Source: Comamonas thiooxydans
GTDB lineage: Bacteria; Pseudomonadota; Gammaproteobacteria; Burkholderiales; Burkholderiaceae_C
Length of the DNA stretch: 64,000 nucleotides
Direction of reading: 5' to 3'
Assembly (NCBI RefSeq): GCF_002157685.2
Contig: NZ_AP026738.1
Coordinates: 2,108,001-2,172,000 of the forward strand
This document shows positions 29,420-39,934 of this stretch, piece by piece; position 1 is the first letter of the stretch; every line of letters starts with the position of its first letter. The notes beneath the pieces are model-generated. The model was not told the DNA's origin. It searched no databases and was given only the letters and a program-made list of their open reading frames with translations. The position numbers were made by a program, and so were the translations under genes.

Positions 29420-30982
29420 ATGACCGACATGCCTCAAGCCAATCTTTTCAGCGCGTTGCGCGCTGCGTTTCCTGCGGATCTGACGAAAATCGCCGTGGAG
29501 GCCATCGAGCCCGATGGCTCCAGCCTCTACTACACCTGGGCCGATCTGGAGCAGGGCAGTGCACGCATGGCCAATCTGCTGGCCTCGCTGGATCTGCCCG
29601 AGGGCAGCCGCATTGCGGTGCAGGTGGAAAAGTCGGTCGAAGCCATGATGCTCTACCTGGCCACGCTGCGCAGCGGCCATGTGTTCCTGCCGCTGAACAC
29701 CGCCTACCAAAGCGCCGAGATGGAGTACTTCATCACCAATGCCGAGCCGGCCGTGGTGGTGTGCGCCCCCGGCTGTTTTGGCTGGGTGTCCAAGATTGCC
29801 TTCAACCACGGCGTGGGCCATGTCTACACCCTGGGCACCGACCGCACGGGCAGCCTGCTGGAGCGCGCGGCCCACCACGGCGACGAGCACCAGGTCGTGC
29901 CACGTCGCGCCGACGATCTGGCGGCGATTCTCTACACCAGCGGCACCACGGGGCGCAGCAAGGGCGCCATGCTCAGCCACGGCAATCTGCTGAGCAATGC
30001 GGCCATGCTCAAGGTGTACTGGGGCTGGCAGGAAGGCGATGTGCTAATTCACGCGCTGCCCATCTTCCATGTGCATGGCCTGTTTGTCGCCATTCACGGG
30101 GCCTTGCTCAACGGCAGTCCCATGATCTGGTTTGCCCGCTTCGAGCCCGAGGCCGTCATGGCTCGCTTCAAGGATGCGACCGTCTTCATGGGTGTGCCAA
30201 CCCTTTATGTACGCATGCTGGCCGACGCCCGGCTGGACCGCGACATGGCAGCGCACATGCGCCTCTTCATCTCGGGTTCGGCACCCATGCTGATCGAGAC
30301 CTTCCGCGCCTGGAAGACGCGTACCGGCCACACCATCCTGGAGCGCTACGGCATGAGCGAGACCATCATGCTGACCTCCAACCCCTATCAGGCCGATGCG
30401 CGCTACGGCAACGAAGCCGAGCGCCGCGGCGCAACCGTGGGCTTCCCGTTGCCGGGCGTGGGTGTACGCATTCATGGCGACGACGGCAAGGCCCTGCCCG
30501 CAGGCGAGATCGGCAATATCGAGGTTCAGGGGCCCAATGTCTTCAAGGGCTACTGGCGCATGCCCGAGAAGACGGCAGAGGAGTTCACTGCCGACGGCTG
30601 GTTCAAGACCGGCGATGTGGGCATGCAGGATGCGCGCGGCTATTTCAGCATCGTGGGGCGCAGCAAGGACTTGATCATCTCGGGCGGCTACAACGTCTAT
30701 CCGGCAGAGGTTGAGGGCTTCATCAACGATCTGCCCGGCGTGGACGAAAGCGCCCTGGTGGGCGTGCCGCATCCGGACTTTGGCGAGGTTGGCGTTGCCG
30801 TCATCGTGCCGCGCAAGGGCGCGCAGCTGGATGGGCTGAAGATTCTGGAGTCGCTCAAGGCCAGGCTGGCCAATTTCAAGGTGCCCAAGCGCTGCTATGT
30901 GGTGGACAGCCTGCCGCGCAACACCATGGGCAAGGTTCAGAAGAAGCTGCTGCGCGACCAGTATCAGCAAGAGTTCTCCTGA
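29420..30982 (+). CDS. Malonyl-CoA synthetase (MatB-like acyl-CoA ligase)
   Basis: 520-residue AMP-forming acyl-CoA synthetase. ATP-binding motifs: YTSGTTGRSKGAM (about 173-185), YGMSET near 312 and GWFKTGDVG near 393. The catalytic Lys lies in PRNTMGKVQKKLL near the C-terminus. MatB identity rests on its partnership with malonyl-CoA decarboxylase: malonate would be activated here and then decarboxylated to acetyl-CoA. Other short or branched acids remain possible from sequence alone. Confidence 0.85.
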   Translation: MTDMPQANLFSALRAAFPADLTKIAVEAIEPDGSSLYYTWADLEQGSARMANLLASLDLPEGSRIAVQVEKSVEAMMLYLATLRSGHVFLPLNTAYQSAEMEYFITNAEPAVVVCAPGCFGWVSKIAFNHGVGHVYTLGTDRTGSLLERAAHHGDEHQVVPRRADDLAAILYTSGTTGRSKGAMLSHGNLLSNAAMLKVYWGWQEGDVLIHALPIFHVHGLFVAIHGALLNGSPMIWFARFEPEAVMARFKDATVFMGVPTLYVRMLADARLDRDMAAHMRLFISGSAPMLIETFRAWKTRTGHTILERYGMSETIMLTSNPYQADARYGNEAERRGATVGFPLPGVGVRIHGDDGKALPAGEIGNIEVQGPNVFKGYWRMPEKTAEEFTADGWFKTGDVGMQDARGYFSIVGRSKDLIISGGYNVYPAEVEGFINDLPGVDESALVGVPHPDFGEVGVAVIVPRKGAQLDGLKILESLKARLANFKVPKRCYVVDSLPRNTMGKVQKKLLRDQYQQEFS

Positions 30983-31127
30983 ACCCGGTCGAAGCGGACG
31001 CCAAGCGTTGGTTTTTAGCTGCAATATTGCCTGTGTTTCAGGCGCTTGTCTTTTGACTTGACTCCTGAAAAGTGAGCTGATTTCGCAGATTGCAAGGCAT
31101 ATTCAGCATTGAATCGGGCTAAAAATA

Positions 31128-31316
31128 AAGCAGCTTGCGCGCAAGCTGCTTTTAATTTGTGAGTGGCAAATGGCGGTCCGTGAGCGGCCTGTGTCACTGG
31201 ATATCAGGGGCAAGCCCGGCCAGGGGCGCCCTGCGAGGGGCGACCGGCCAGGACCGTCCCCCAGTACAGATGCCATCCCCTCAAGGGAAGCCGCTAAGCG
31301 GCTCAGGGGGATCCGA
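31128..31316. repeat. Terminator-like palindrome and GC-rich intergenic repeat
   Basis: The 334 bases between the acyl-CoA ligase and uspA hold no gene. At 31128-31152 there is AAAGCAGCTTGC / GCAAGCTGCTTT, a perfect hairpin suited to end the ligase transcript. From about 31200 to 31316 the sequence becomes GC-rich, with inverted pieces such as CCGCTAAGCGG and CCGGCC blocks, and on the minus strand begins CCCCCTGAGCCGCTTAGCGG. This type of unit is common between Comamonadaceae genes (from memory). It is different from the 90-bp repeat at 6445. Confidence 0.55.
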
Positions 31317-31760
31317 TCAGCGCAGCACCAGCACCGGCACAGGTGAGTGCGTCAGCACATGCTGGGTTTCGCTGCCCAGCAGCAGGCGCTGCAGACCCTT
31401 GCGACCGTGCGAAGCCATGACGATCAGGTCGCAGTCATGCTTTTTGGCCATCTCCACAATCGACTCGGCCACCAGGTCTGAGTGGGCGATTTCGGTGGTG
31501 ACGTTGACCTTGCGCTCATGGCCAAAGGCTTTGACGCCGTTCAGCAGGGTCTGGGCCTGATTGGTCCATTGCTCCTCAATGCGCTTGGCTTCCTTGATGT
31601 CCAGCAAGTCGCTGCCTTCCAGGTAGCTGCGCGGATAGTGCGAGACAACCTTGAGCGCAATCACGCTGGCGCCGCACAAAGCGGCCAGATCCAGGCCTGC
31701 ATGCACAGCCTTGTCTGAGAGTTCGGTGCCGTCGGTAGCAATCAAAATGCGGTTGTACAT
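31317..31760 (-). CDS. Universal stress protein (UspA family)
   Basis: 147-residue single-domain Usp. MYNRILIATDGTELSDKAV at the N-terminus and the ATP-binding G-2x-G-9x-G(S/T)-type loop near the C-terminus (IVMASHGRKGLQRLLLGSETQHVL) indicate the nucleotide-binding subgroup. The start is the ATG at 31760 with AAGGAGAAAGCT upstream. It diverges from the cbb3 oxidase operon across an FNR box located 63 bases upstream. FNR-type control and a role under low oxygen are therefore likely (inference). Confidence 0.93.
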   Translation of the reverse strand: MYNRILIATDGTELSDKAVHAGLDLAALCGASVIALKVVSHYPRSYLEGSDLLDIKEAKRIEEQWTNQAQTLLNGVKAFGHERKVNVTTEIAHSDLVAESIVEMAKKHDCDLIVMASHGRKGLQRLLLGSETQHVLTHSPVPVLVLR

Positions 31761-31822
31761 AGCTTTCTCCTTGGGTTGCATGCGTTGTAAATACAAGCAT
31801 ATGTCGATTGGGCAGTTAACGG

Positions 31823-31836
31823 TTGATTAATGTCAA
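31823..31836. promoter_or_regulatory. FNR box between uspA and ccoI
   Basis: TTGAT-TAAT-GTCAA matches the FNR consensus TTGAT-N4-ATCAA with one mismatch. It is 35 bases before the ccoI ATG and 63 before uspA. An FNR gene lies in the same window at 40262-40984. Confidence 0.75.
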
Positions 31837-31870
31837 GGTGGGTATCATCTGGCGTCGTTACGCTTGAAAC

Positions 31871-34330
31871 ATGTCCCAACACACTACTGTCCAGTCTTCC
31901 GCGGCAGAGCATGCTGTTGCTGACACCGGTTTCCTGAACTTGTCCCAGATGCACAGTCATCTGCTGGACGATCCGCAAGAATGGAGCTCGTTTGGCCGCC
32001 CCGCCGGCCAGAGCCCCAAGGCCCCAATCTCCGAGAACGCAACCGAGTCCCCGGTGTGGGATTCCTTTGTGGTTCTGGAGGGCATGCACTGTGCTGCATG
32101 TGCGCTGACCATCGAGGAGGCGCTTCGGGCCGTCCCCGGAGTGCAGGCAGCCGAAGTCAGTGCCGCAACGCGCCGAGCCCGTGTCGAGTGGCGTCCTGCC
32201 CAGGTGCTTCCATCGCAATGGATGGAGGCCGTATCGCGTGCCGGTTATCGCGCCTTGCCCGCGCGCGACGCGTTCGCGCGCGAGCTGCGCCAGGCCGAGA
32301 CGCGCCGTGCCCTGTGGCGCTGGCTGGTGGCCGGCCTGTGCATGATGCAGGTGATGATGTATGCATGGCCAGCCTACACGGCTCGGCCCGGCGACCTGTC
32401 GCTGGAGATGGAGACCTTGCTGCGCTGGGCATCCTGGGTGATTTCTCTGCCCGTGGTGCTGTTTTGCTGCGGCCCGTTCTTCAAGAGCGCGCTCAAGGAC
32501 ATCACCCAGCGCCGCGTTAGCATGGACCTGCCTGTGGCACTGGGCATGCTGATCACCTTTGTCATCAGCACGCTGGGCACTTTTGATCCCTCCGGTCCCT
32601 TCGGTCAGGAAGTCTTCTTCGACTCGCTGACCATGTTTGTCTTCTTCCTGCTCACAGGGCGCTGGCTGGAGCTGCGCCTGCGCGACCGCACGGCCGGTGC
32701 ATTGGAAGCCGTGATGAACCGGCTGCCGGATTCGGTGCTGCGCCAGCAGCCCGACTCGGGAGAGTTCGAGCGTGTAGCCACGCGCCGCCTGCGCGTAGGT
32801 GATGTGGTGCGTGTGCTCACGGGCGAGGCTTTTCCCGCAGACGGCCGGATTCTGCGCGGCACCACCCATGCCGATGAGGCTCTTCTGACTGGCGAATCCA
32901 CGCCTGTTTTGCGTGCACAGGGCGATGCAGTCACCGCCGGCAGCTACAACCTGGACAGTGTTGTCGAGGTGAGTGTGGACAGTGTGGGTGAGGGCACCCG
33001 CTTTGCGCAGATCGTGAATCTGATGGAAAGCGCTTCGCTGCAAAAGCCAACACTGGCCCAGCTGGCCGACAAGGTGGCCCGGCCTTTTCTCGTCGTGGTG
33101 CTGCTGGCGGCGCTGGCTGCCGCCATCTGGTGGTGGCCCACCGACCCCGGTAAGGCCATGATGGTGGCCGTGGCTGTGCTCATCGTCACCTGCCCCTGTG
33201 CGCTTTCTCTGGCCACGCCCGTGGCCATGCTGACGGCGGCCGGCACCCTGGCGCGCAGCGGCGTGCTGGTGCGCAATCTGCAGGGGCTGGAGGCGCTGGC
33301 TGCTGTGGATACGCTGGTGTTCGACAAGACCGGAACGCTGACGCGCGACGGCCTGGTGCTGCGCGCGCTGACACCTGCTGAAGGTCAAAACACTGATGAG
33401 CTGCTGGCGTTGGCAGCCTTGCTGGCGCGCCAGTCCATGCATCCCGCTTCCAGGGCACTGGCGCAGGCGGCCGAGGTGGCCGAGTTGCCTGCCAGCGCAT
33501 GGCTGCTGGATTCCGTCCAGGAAATCGCTGGCAGCGGCCTCGATGTCTGGGTGCAGGCGCGCAGCAATACCGCCTTGCGTCGCCATCTTCGTCTGGGCTC
33601 GATCGCGCATTGCGGCGTGCCTGAACTGGCACCGCATGAGCTGGGGCAGAGCGTGGTGCTGGCCGAAGAATCGCAAGGTGGCTGGCTGCCCCTGGCGCAG
33701 TTCCATCTGAGCGAGGATGTGCGACCCGAAGCGGCCCGGGTCATTGCCGACCTCAGGCAGCAAGGCGTGGCGGTGCAACTGCTCTCGGGCGACCGCTCTG
33801 CAGCGGTGCAAACCGTAGCCGCCAAGCTGGGCATAGAGCAGGCGCAGGGCGACTGCAAACCGCAGGACAAGCTGGCCGCCATGCAGGCGGCACAGGCTGC
33901 AGGGCATAAGGTTGCCATGGTGGGCGACGGCCTGAATGACGGCCCAGTTTTAGCCGGAGCGCATGTCTCTTTTGCTTTTGGTAAAGCAGTGCCGCTGGCA
34001 CAATCGCGAGCAGACTTCGTGGTACTGGGAGACAGCCTGGAGTTAGTGTTGCAAAGCCTGTTGCTGGCCCGACGGACCCTGTCCGTGGTGCGCCAGAACC
34101 TGGGCTGGGCAGCAGCCTATAACGCGATCTCTATTCCTCTGGCCCTCGTGGGCTGGATGCCTGCCTGGCTGGCAGGGCTCGGCATGGCGCTGAGCTCCTT
34201 GCTGGTCGTCGCCAACGCAGCTCGTCTTGCACGTGCGTTGCCGCTGCAGGCAGCTGATAGCAACGCGTCCGCCCCCGCGCACCTTGCGCCGCGGGGCACC
34301 GTCATGCCACTGACTCAAGGAGGCCATTGA
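31871..34330 (+). CDS. ccoI: Copper-translocating P1-type ATPase for cbb3 assembly
   Basis: Supplies copper for the CuB centre of cbb3 oxidase. The 819-residue protein has an N-terminal HMA domain with CAAC in EGMHCAACALTIEEAL (about 76). Membrane helices include the CPC metal site (VTCPCALSLATPVAM), the phosphorylation motif DKTGTLTRDG and the hinge MVGDGLNDGPVL. The long N-terminus and immediate link to ccoS and ccoN mark it as CcoI (FixI) rather than a general CopA. It is the first gene after the FNR box. Its stop overlaps the ccoS start by one base. Confidence 0.95.
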   Translation: MSQHTTVQSSAAEHAVADTGFLNLSQMHSHLLDDPQEWSSFGRPAGQSPKAPISENATESPVWDSFVVLEGMHCAACALTIEEALRAVPGVQAAEVSAATRRARVEWRPAQVLPSQWMEAVSRAGYRALPARDAFARELRQAETRRALWRWLVAGLCMMQVMMYAWPAYTARPGDLSLEMETLLRWASWVISLPVVLFCCGPFFKSALKDITQRRVSMDLPVALGMLITFVISTLGTFDPSGPFGQEVFFDSLTMFVFFLLTGRWLELRLRDRTAGALEAVMNRLPDSVLRQQPDSGEFERVATRRLRVGDVVRVLTGEAFPADGRILRGTTHADEALLTGESTPVLRAQGDAVTAGSYNLDSVVEVSVDSVGEGTRFAQIVNLMESASLQKPTLAQLADKVARPFLVVVLLAALAAAIWWWPTDPGKAMMVAVAVLIVTCPCALSLATPVAMLTAAGTLARSGVLVRNLQGLEALAAVDTLVFDKTGTLTRDGLVLRALTPAEGQNTDELLALAALLARQSMHPASRALAQAAEVAELPASAWLLDSVQEIAGSGLDVWVQARSNTALRRHLRLGSIAHCGVPELAPHELGQSVVLAEESQGGWLPLAQFHLSEDVRPEAARVIADLRQQGVAVQLLSGDRSAAVQTVAAKLGIEQAQGDCKPQDKLAAMQAAQAAGHKVAMVGDGLNDGPVLAGAHVSFAFGKAVPLAQSRADFVVLGDSLELVLQSLLLARRTLSVVRQNLGWAAAYNAISIPLALVGWMPAWLAGLGMALSSLLVVANAARLARALPLQAADSNASAPAHLAPRGTVMPLTQGGH

Positions 34331-34467
34331 TGGACATTTTGTATGTATTGATTCCGCTGTCGGTTGTTCTGGTCATGGCCATTGTGGCTGCCCTGTGGTG
34401 GGCCGTGTACCGGGGCCAGTTCGAGAGCGTGGAACAAGAAGGCGAGCGCATTCTTCGCGACGATTGA
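34330..34467 (+). CDS. ccoS: cbb3 oxidase maturation protein CcoS
   Basis: 45-residue protein with one membrane helix (MDILYVLIPLSVVLVMAIVAALWWAVYRG begins in this style) and an acidic cytoplasmic tail ending ERILRDD. CcoS is needed to insert heme b and copper into cbb3 oxidase in relatives. TGATGG couples it to the ccoI stop. It is 63 bases ahead of ccoN. Confidence 0.9.
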   Translation: MDILYVLIPLSVVLVMAIVAALWWAVYRGQFESVEQEGERILRDD

Positions 34468-34530
34468 TGTGGCTCAACGAGTCCGACCAGAAACCAATGA
34501 ACACTTTGCAAGATATCTAAGAGGTGCCCG

Positions 34531-35967
<1,437 letters not shown>

Positions 35968-35986
35968 GCATTGAGGAGCAAAAGCA

Positions 35987-36619
35987 ATGTCTGATCAAAA
36001 TAACGCAGCTCCCAAGAGCTTTTCGCACGAGAAGATCGAGACCAGCAATTTTCTGCTGATCGCGCTGACGCTGTTCGTGCTGACCATTGGCGGCCTGGTG
36101 GAAATCGTGCCGCTGTTCTTCCAGAAGTCCACGACCGAAGCCGTGGCGGGTCTCAAGCCCTACACGCCGTTGCAGCTGATGGGGCGCGACGTCTATCTGC
36201 GCGAGGGTTGCTACAACTGCCACTCGCAGATGATCCGTCCCTTCCGCGCCGAGACCATGCGCTACGGCCACTACTCGGTGGCTGGCGAGTTCGTGTACGA
36301 CCACCCCTTCCAGTGGGGCTCCAAGCGTACCGGCCCCGACCTGCATCGCGTGGGCGGCAAGTACAGCGACGAATGGCATCGCATCCACCTGAACAACCCG
36401 CGTGACGTGGTGCCCGAGTCCAACATGCCTGCTTACCCCTGGCTGGAAGCCAACAAGGTGGATGACACGGCCGTGGCAACGCGCATGAGCGCGCTGCGCA
36501 AGGTGGGTGTGCCGTACACCGATGCGGAAATCGCCGGTGCTCAGGCCGAGGTCAAGGATAAGACAGAGATGGAGGCAGTGATTGCCTATCTGCAGGTCCT
36601 TGGTCGCGCCGTCAAGTAA
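35987..36619 (+). CDS. ccoO: cbb3-type oxidase mono-heme cytochrome c subunit II
   Basis: 210 residues. An N-terminal anchor helix (about 22-42) is followed by a periplasmic cytochrome c domain with CYNCH in [20 protein letters not shown] (about 73) and an axial Met probably in [22 protein letters not shown] is characteristic of CcoO. It passes electrons to the CcoN catalytic centre. ccoN ends 19 bases upstream and GAGGAGC precedes the start. Confidence 0.97.
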   Translation: MSDQNNAAPKSFSHEKIETSNFLLIALTLFVLTIGGLVEIVPLFFQKSTTEAVAGLKPYTPLQLMGRDVYLREGCYNCHSQMIRPFRAETMRYGHYSVAGEFVYDHPFQWGSKRTGPDLHRVGGKYSDEWHRIHLNNPRDVVPESNMPAYPWLEANKVDDTAVATRMSALRKVGVPYTDAEIAGAQAEVKDKTEMEAVIAYLQVLGRAVK

Positions 36620-36636
36620 GAGAGAAAGGGCTGGAA

Positions 36637-36774
36637 ATGGATATCACCACCATGCGTATCGTGGCCACGCTGGCATCGCTGGCGTGTTTCGTGGGCATCT
36701 GGTGGTGGGCGTATGCCCGCCGCAACCAGGCCCGTTTTGACGAGGCAGCTCAGGTTCCATTCCTGGAAGACTGA
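36637..36774 (+). CDS. ccoQ: cbb3 oxidase small subunit CcoQ
   Basis: 45-residue single-helix protein, MDITTMRIVATLAS... with a hydrophobic stretch to about residue 26 and a C-terminal tail ending PFLED. CcoQ stabilises the association of CcoP with CcoNO in relatives. It lies between ccoO and ccoP with AGAAAGGG upstream of its ATG. It is below usual automatic length cut-offs. Confidence 0.9.
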   Translation: MDITTMRIVATLASLACFVGIWWWAYARRNQARFDEAAQVPFLED

Positions 36775-36801
36775 GTCTGATCACCACAACGAGAACATCC
36801 C

Positions 36802-37713
36802 ATGAGCGATTTCATTAACAATTTCTGGTCGGTGTATGTCGCGGCGATTACGCTGATCGGCATCTTTGGCTGCTTGCTGCTGCTGATTCTGGTGGCCCGC
36901 AAGAAGGTCGTTCCCTCGGGCGACAACACCACAGGCCATGTCTGGGACGAAGACCTGCGTGAACTCAACAACCCCATGCCCAAGTGGTGGATGGGTCTGT
37001 TCGTGATCACCGTGGTTTTCAGCTTGGGCTATCTTGTGGTCTACCCAGGTCTGGGCGGCTTCGGCGGCAAGCTGGACTGGAGCCAGACCGGCGCCTACGA
37101 CAAGGAAATGGCCAAGGCCAAGGCAGACCTGGAGCCTCTGTATGCCAAGTTCACCAGCATGCCCACCGAAGAAATGGCCAAGGACCCTCAGGCCATGGCC
37201 ATTGGCGAGCGTCTGTTCATGAACAACTGTGCGCAATGCCACGGCTCTGACGCTCGCGGCAGCAAGTCCTTCCCGAACCTGGCGGACGGTGACTGGTTGC
37301 ATGGTGGATCTCCCGAGAAGATCAGGGAGACCATCACCAACGGCCGTATCGGCATGATGCCGCCCATGGCGGCAGCCGTGGGCTCGGCGGACGATGTGCG
37401 CAATGTGGCGCACTATGTGCTGAGCCTGTCGGGCAGCCCTCACGATGCCGTCAAGGCTTCGCAAGGCAAGTCCAAGTTCGTGGCCTGTGCGGCTTGTCAC
37501 GGCATGGACGGCAAGGGTAACCCAGCGCTGGGAGCGCCTAACCTGACCGATGACATCTGGCTGCATGGCTGGGGTGAGGCGGCAATCGTCAACATCGTCA
37601 ACAACGGCAAGCACAATGAGATGCCTGCCCAGAAAGAGAAGTTGACGGAGGCTCAAATTGCCGTGTTGGCTTCCTATGTCTGGAGTCTTTCGAATACGCA
37701 AAACCAGAAGTAA
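36802..37713 (+). CDS. ccoP: cbb3-type oxidase di-heme cytochrome c subunit III
   Basis: 303 residues. Two N-terminal helices (about 8-30 and 55-77) are followed by two cytochrome c domains with CAQCH (NNCAQCHGSDARGSK, about 143) and CAACH (VACAACHGMDGKGNP, about 229). HVWDEDLRELNNPMPKWW is typical of CcoP/FixP. It takes electrons from soluble cytochrome c or the bc1 complex. A terminator follows, ending the ccoISNOQP unit. Confidence 0.97.
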   Translation: MSDFINNFWSVYVAAITLIGIFGCLLLLILVARKKVVPSGDNTTGHVWDEDLRELNNPMPKWWMGLFVITVVFSLGYLVVYPGLGGFGGKLDWSQTGAYDKEMAKAKADLEPLYAKFTSMPTEEMAKDPQAMAIGERLFMNNCAQCHGSDARGSKSFPNLADGDWLHGGSPEKIRETITNGRIGMMPPMAAAVGSADDVRNVAHYVLSLSGSPHDAVKASQGKSKFVACAACHGMDGKGNPALGAPNLTDDIWLHGWGEAAIVNIVNNGKHNEMPAQKEKLTEAQIAVLASYVWSLSNTQNQK

Positions 37714-37723
37714 TGCGTTTTTA

Positions 37724-37752
37724 AAAGGCGGTGCCCTGGCACCGCCTTTTTC
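37724..37752 (+). terminator. Rho-independent terminator after ccoP
   Basis: AAAAGGCGGTGCC-CT-GGCACCGCCTTTTT, a near-perfect stem with a T-run 10 bases after the ccoP stop. Confidence 0.9.
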
Positions 37753-37795
37753 GCGTTTCAATTTTCAGTAATTACAAAAATATTAAGGAACTGCG

Positions 37796-39238
37796 ATGCC
37801 GTGCGATCAGGGGAAGCCCCGAAAAGTCATACCGATCACGCCTGAGCCCCATGAGGGCGGGCCTGAGTTGGTGCCTATGTTCGCTTCCGAGCAAAAAGTG
37901 TACTCACGCTCCATCAGTGGCGTGTTCTCACGGTGGCGCTGGGCCATGGTGTTTCTGACCCAGATCGTCTTCTACGGCCTGCCCTGGCTGCAGTGGGGCG
38001 AGCGCCAGATGGTGCTGTTCGATCTGGGGGCCCGGCGCTTCTATCTGTTCGGACTGGTGCTGTACCCGCAGGACTTCATCTATCTGACGGGGCTGCTGAT
38101 CATCAGCGCGCTGGGGCTGTTCCTGTTTACCGCCGTGGCGGGGCGTCTGTGGTGTGGCTTCTCCTGTCCGCAGACGGTCTACACCGAGATCTTCGTGTGG
38201 ATCGAAAGCAAGGTCGAGGGCGATCGCAGTGCCCGCATGCGTATCGACAAGAGCGGCTGGACTTTGGAGAAGATCTGGAAAAAGTCGCTCAAGCAGTTTC
38301 TCTGGATCGTTCTGTCTCTTTGGACAGGCTTCACCTTTGTCGGCTACTTCGTGCCCATCCGTGAATTGGGTTTGGAGTTGATGGCCTTCCAGGGCAGTTG
38401 GCAGATTTTCTGGGTGGCGTTCTATGGGTTCGCCACCTACGGCAACGCCGGCTATATGCGTGAGCAGGTCTGCAAGTACATGTGTCCCTATGCACGCTTT
38501 CAGAGTGCCATGTTCGACAAGGACACCATGATCGTCAGCTACGACGCCGAACGTGGTGAAGCTCGCGGCCCGCGCAAGAAAGACGTTGACTACAAGGCGC
38601 AGGGCCTGGGGGACTGCATAGATTGCAAGCTTTGCGTTCAGGTCTGTCCCGTGGGCATCGATATCCGCAAAGGGCTGCAGTACGAGTGCATCGGCTGCGG
38701 TCTGTGCATCGATGCCTGCAACTCCGTGATGGACAAGATGGAGTATCCGCGTGGCCTGATCCGATTGACCACTCAGAATGCCGTGGCGAAGGCGTGGAAG
38801 CAGGTGCAGATGATTCGCCGCATTTTCCGTCCGCGTGTGCTGATCTACTCAGCCGTGCTGGTGGCCCTCAGCGCTGCCATGATCGCCAGTCTGGTGCTGC
38901 GCGAGCCGCTCAAGGTCGACGTGATTCGCGATCGTGCTGCGCTTTCGCGCATCGTGGCGGGCGGCAAGCTGGAGAACGTCTACCGTCTGCAGATCATGAA
39001 TGCCACCGAGTCCGAGCAGCGCTACCGTATCAGCGCCGTGGGCCTGGAGAATCTGGAAGTCGCATCCGAGCAGGAAGTGAGCGTTGGCCCTGCAGAGACA
39101 CGCGGCATTGCAGTGCGGCTGCAGATTCCGTATGGCTCAGCAACTCCCGGCTCGCACCCCGTACACTTCAATGTGGACGCAGTGACTGCCGGAGCAGGGC
39201 GTATTTCCGAGAAGACGGTGTTCCTGGTGCCGCGTTAA
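37796..39238 (+). CDS. ccoG: cbb3 oxidase accessory Fe-S protein CcoG
   Basis: 480-residue membrane ferredoxin (RdxA/FixG family) implicated in copper reduction for CcoN. It has about five helices, the CGFSCPQTVYTEIFVWIE segment and two 4Fe-4S ferredoxin motifs (CIDCKLCVQVCPVGID and CIGCGLCIDACNSV, about 276-310). A C-terminal periplasmic Ig-like FixG domain completes it. It has its own spacing after the ccoP terminator; I see no FNR box directly upstream, so it may depend on read-through or its own promoter. Confidence 0.96.
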   Translation: MPCDQGKPRKVIPITPEPHEGGPELVPMFASEQKVYSRSISGVFSRWRWAMVFLTQIVFYGLPWLQWGERQMVLFDLGARRFYLFGLVLYPQDFIYLTGLLIISALGLFLFTAVAGRLWCGFSCPQTVYTEIFVWIESKVEGDRSARMRIDKSGWTLEKIWKKSLKQFLWIVLSLWTGFTFVGYFVPIRELGLELMAFQGSWQIFWVAFYGFATYGNAGYMREQVCKYMCPYARFQSAMFDKDTMIVSYDAERGEARGPRKKDVDYKAQGLGDCIDCKLCVQVCPVGIDIRKGLQYECIGCGLCIDACNSVMDKMEYPRGLIRLTTQNAVAKAWKQVQMIRRIFRPRVLIYSAVLVALSAAMIASLVLREPLKVDVIRDRAALSRIVAGGKLENVYRLQIMNATESEQRYRISAVGLENLEVASEQEVSVGPAETRGIAVRLQIPYGSATPGSHPVHFNVDAVTAGAGRISEKTVFLVPR

Positions 39239-39364
39239 TGCCAGGTCTTGCCGGTTTTCGTGAGCCATCACGGAGGCCGGACAAGGGCACCGCCAATCGG
39301 CAACAATTTATGCCACCCTGCCATGTGTGCCTGGGTGGCCAGAATTTTGGAAAGAGGTTTCATC

Positions 39365-39670
39365 ATGTCGGCAGCACAAGCCAAGGTCTCGCAAACGGCC
39401 AAGATCATCCACCCCGAGGACGGCAAGCCCTGGTGGAAGTTTGCCCATGTCTGGCTCATCATCGCCGGTCCGGTAATCGTGGTGATTGCCGGCTTTGCCA
39501 CGGCATACATCGCACTGAGCAGGCCCGATCCCGTGATTGACCCTGACTACTACCGCCATGGCATGGAAATCAACCAGCGCCTGAGCGAAAGTGAAAAAAG
39601 CCTGGCCCCAGCAGTCACCGGCCGCAATCATGCGGCCACGCCAGCCAAGGACCATCCGCTGGATCGCTGA
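39365..39670 (+). CDS. ccoH: FixH-family cbb3 assembly protein
   Basis: 101-residue short FixH-like protein. A single membrane helix (about 28-50, VWLIIAGPVIVVIAGFATAYIA) is followed by the conserved DPVIDPDYYRHGMEINQRL stretch. Longer FixH proteins have a C-terminal periplasmic domain, which is largely absent here. The ATG at 39365 begins MSAAQAKVSQ after an AAAGAGG site. Position behind ccoG supports assembly function. The 126 bases between ccoG and this gene hold nothing recognisable. Confidence 0.85.
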   Translation: MSAAQAKVSQTAKIIHPEDGKPWWKFAHVWLIIAGPVIVVIAGFATAYIALSRPDPVIDPDYYRHGMEINQRLSESEKSLAPAVTGRNHAATPAKDHPLDR

Positions 39671-39699
39671 GCGCTCCGGAGCTTGCTCCTTGCTCCGCC

Positions 39700-39724
39700 A
39701 AGGTCGCTTTTGCGGCCTTTTTTG
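39700..39724 (+). terminator. Probable terminator after ccoH
   Basis: AAGGTCGC-TTTT-GCGGCCTT stem with one G-T wobble, followed by TTTTGTT. Confidence 0.7.
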
Positions 39725-39934
39725 TTGCCGATATCAAAATCAGAGCGTGGTGCGCATGCTCCGTATAACGTTGATGTAGACGTAAATGGTTTTTTGATAT
39801 TCAGATAGCGCAGGATGCTACTGAAAAGAGAGCAATTCAGGGTTTCCCGCCACGGTGCATGCCCGAAGTCCTGCATGAACGGTCACCACTGTTGTGCAAA
39901 ATATGACCAAGCCCACAGCCCAAGGAGAATCAGG

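Noticed and set aside
31742..33907. Minus-strand open frame of 721 codons opposite ccoI
   Set aside because: Shadow of the ATPase gene; no start context and no domain.
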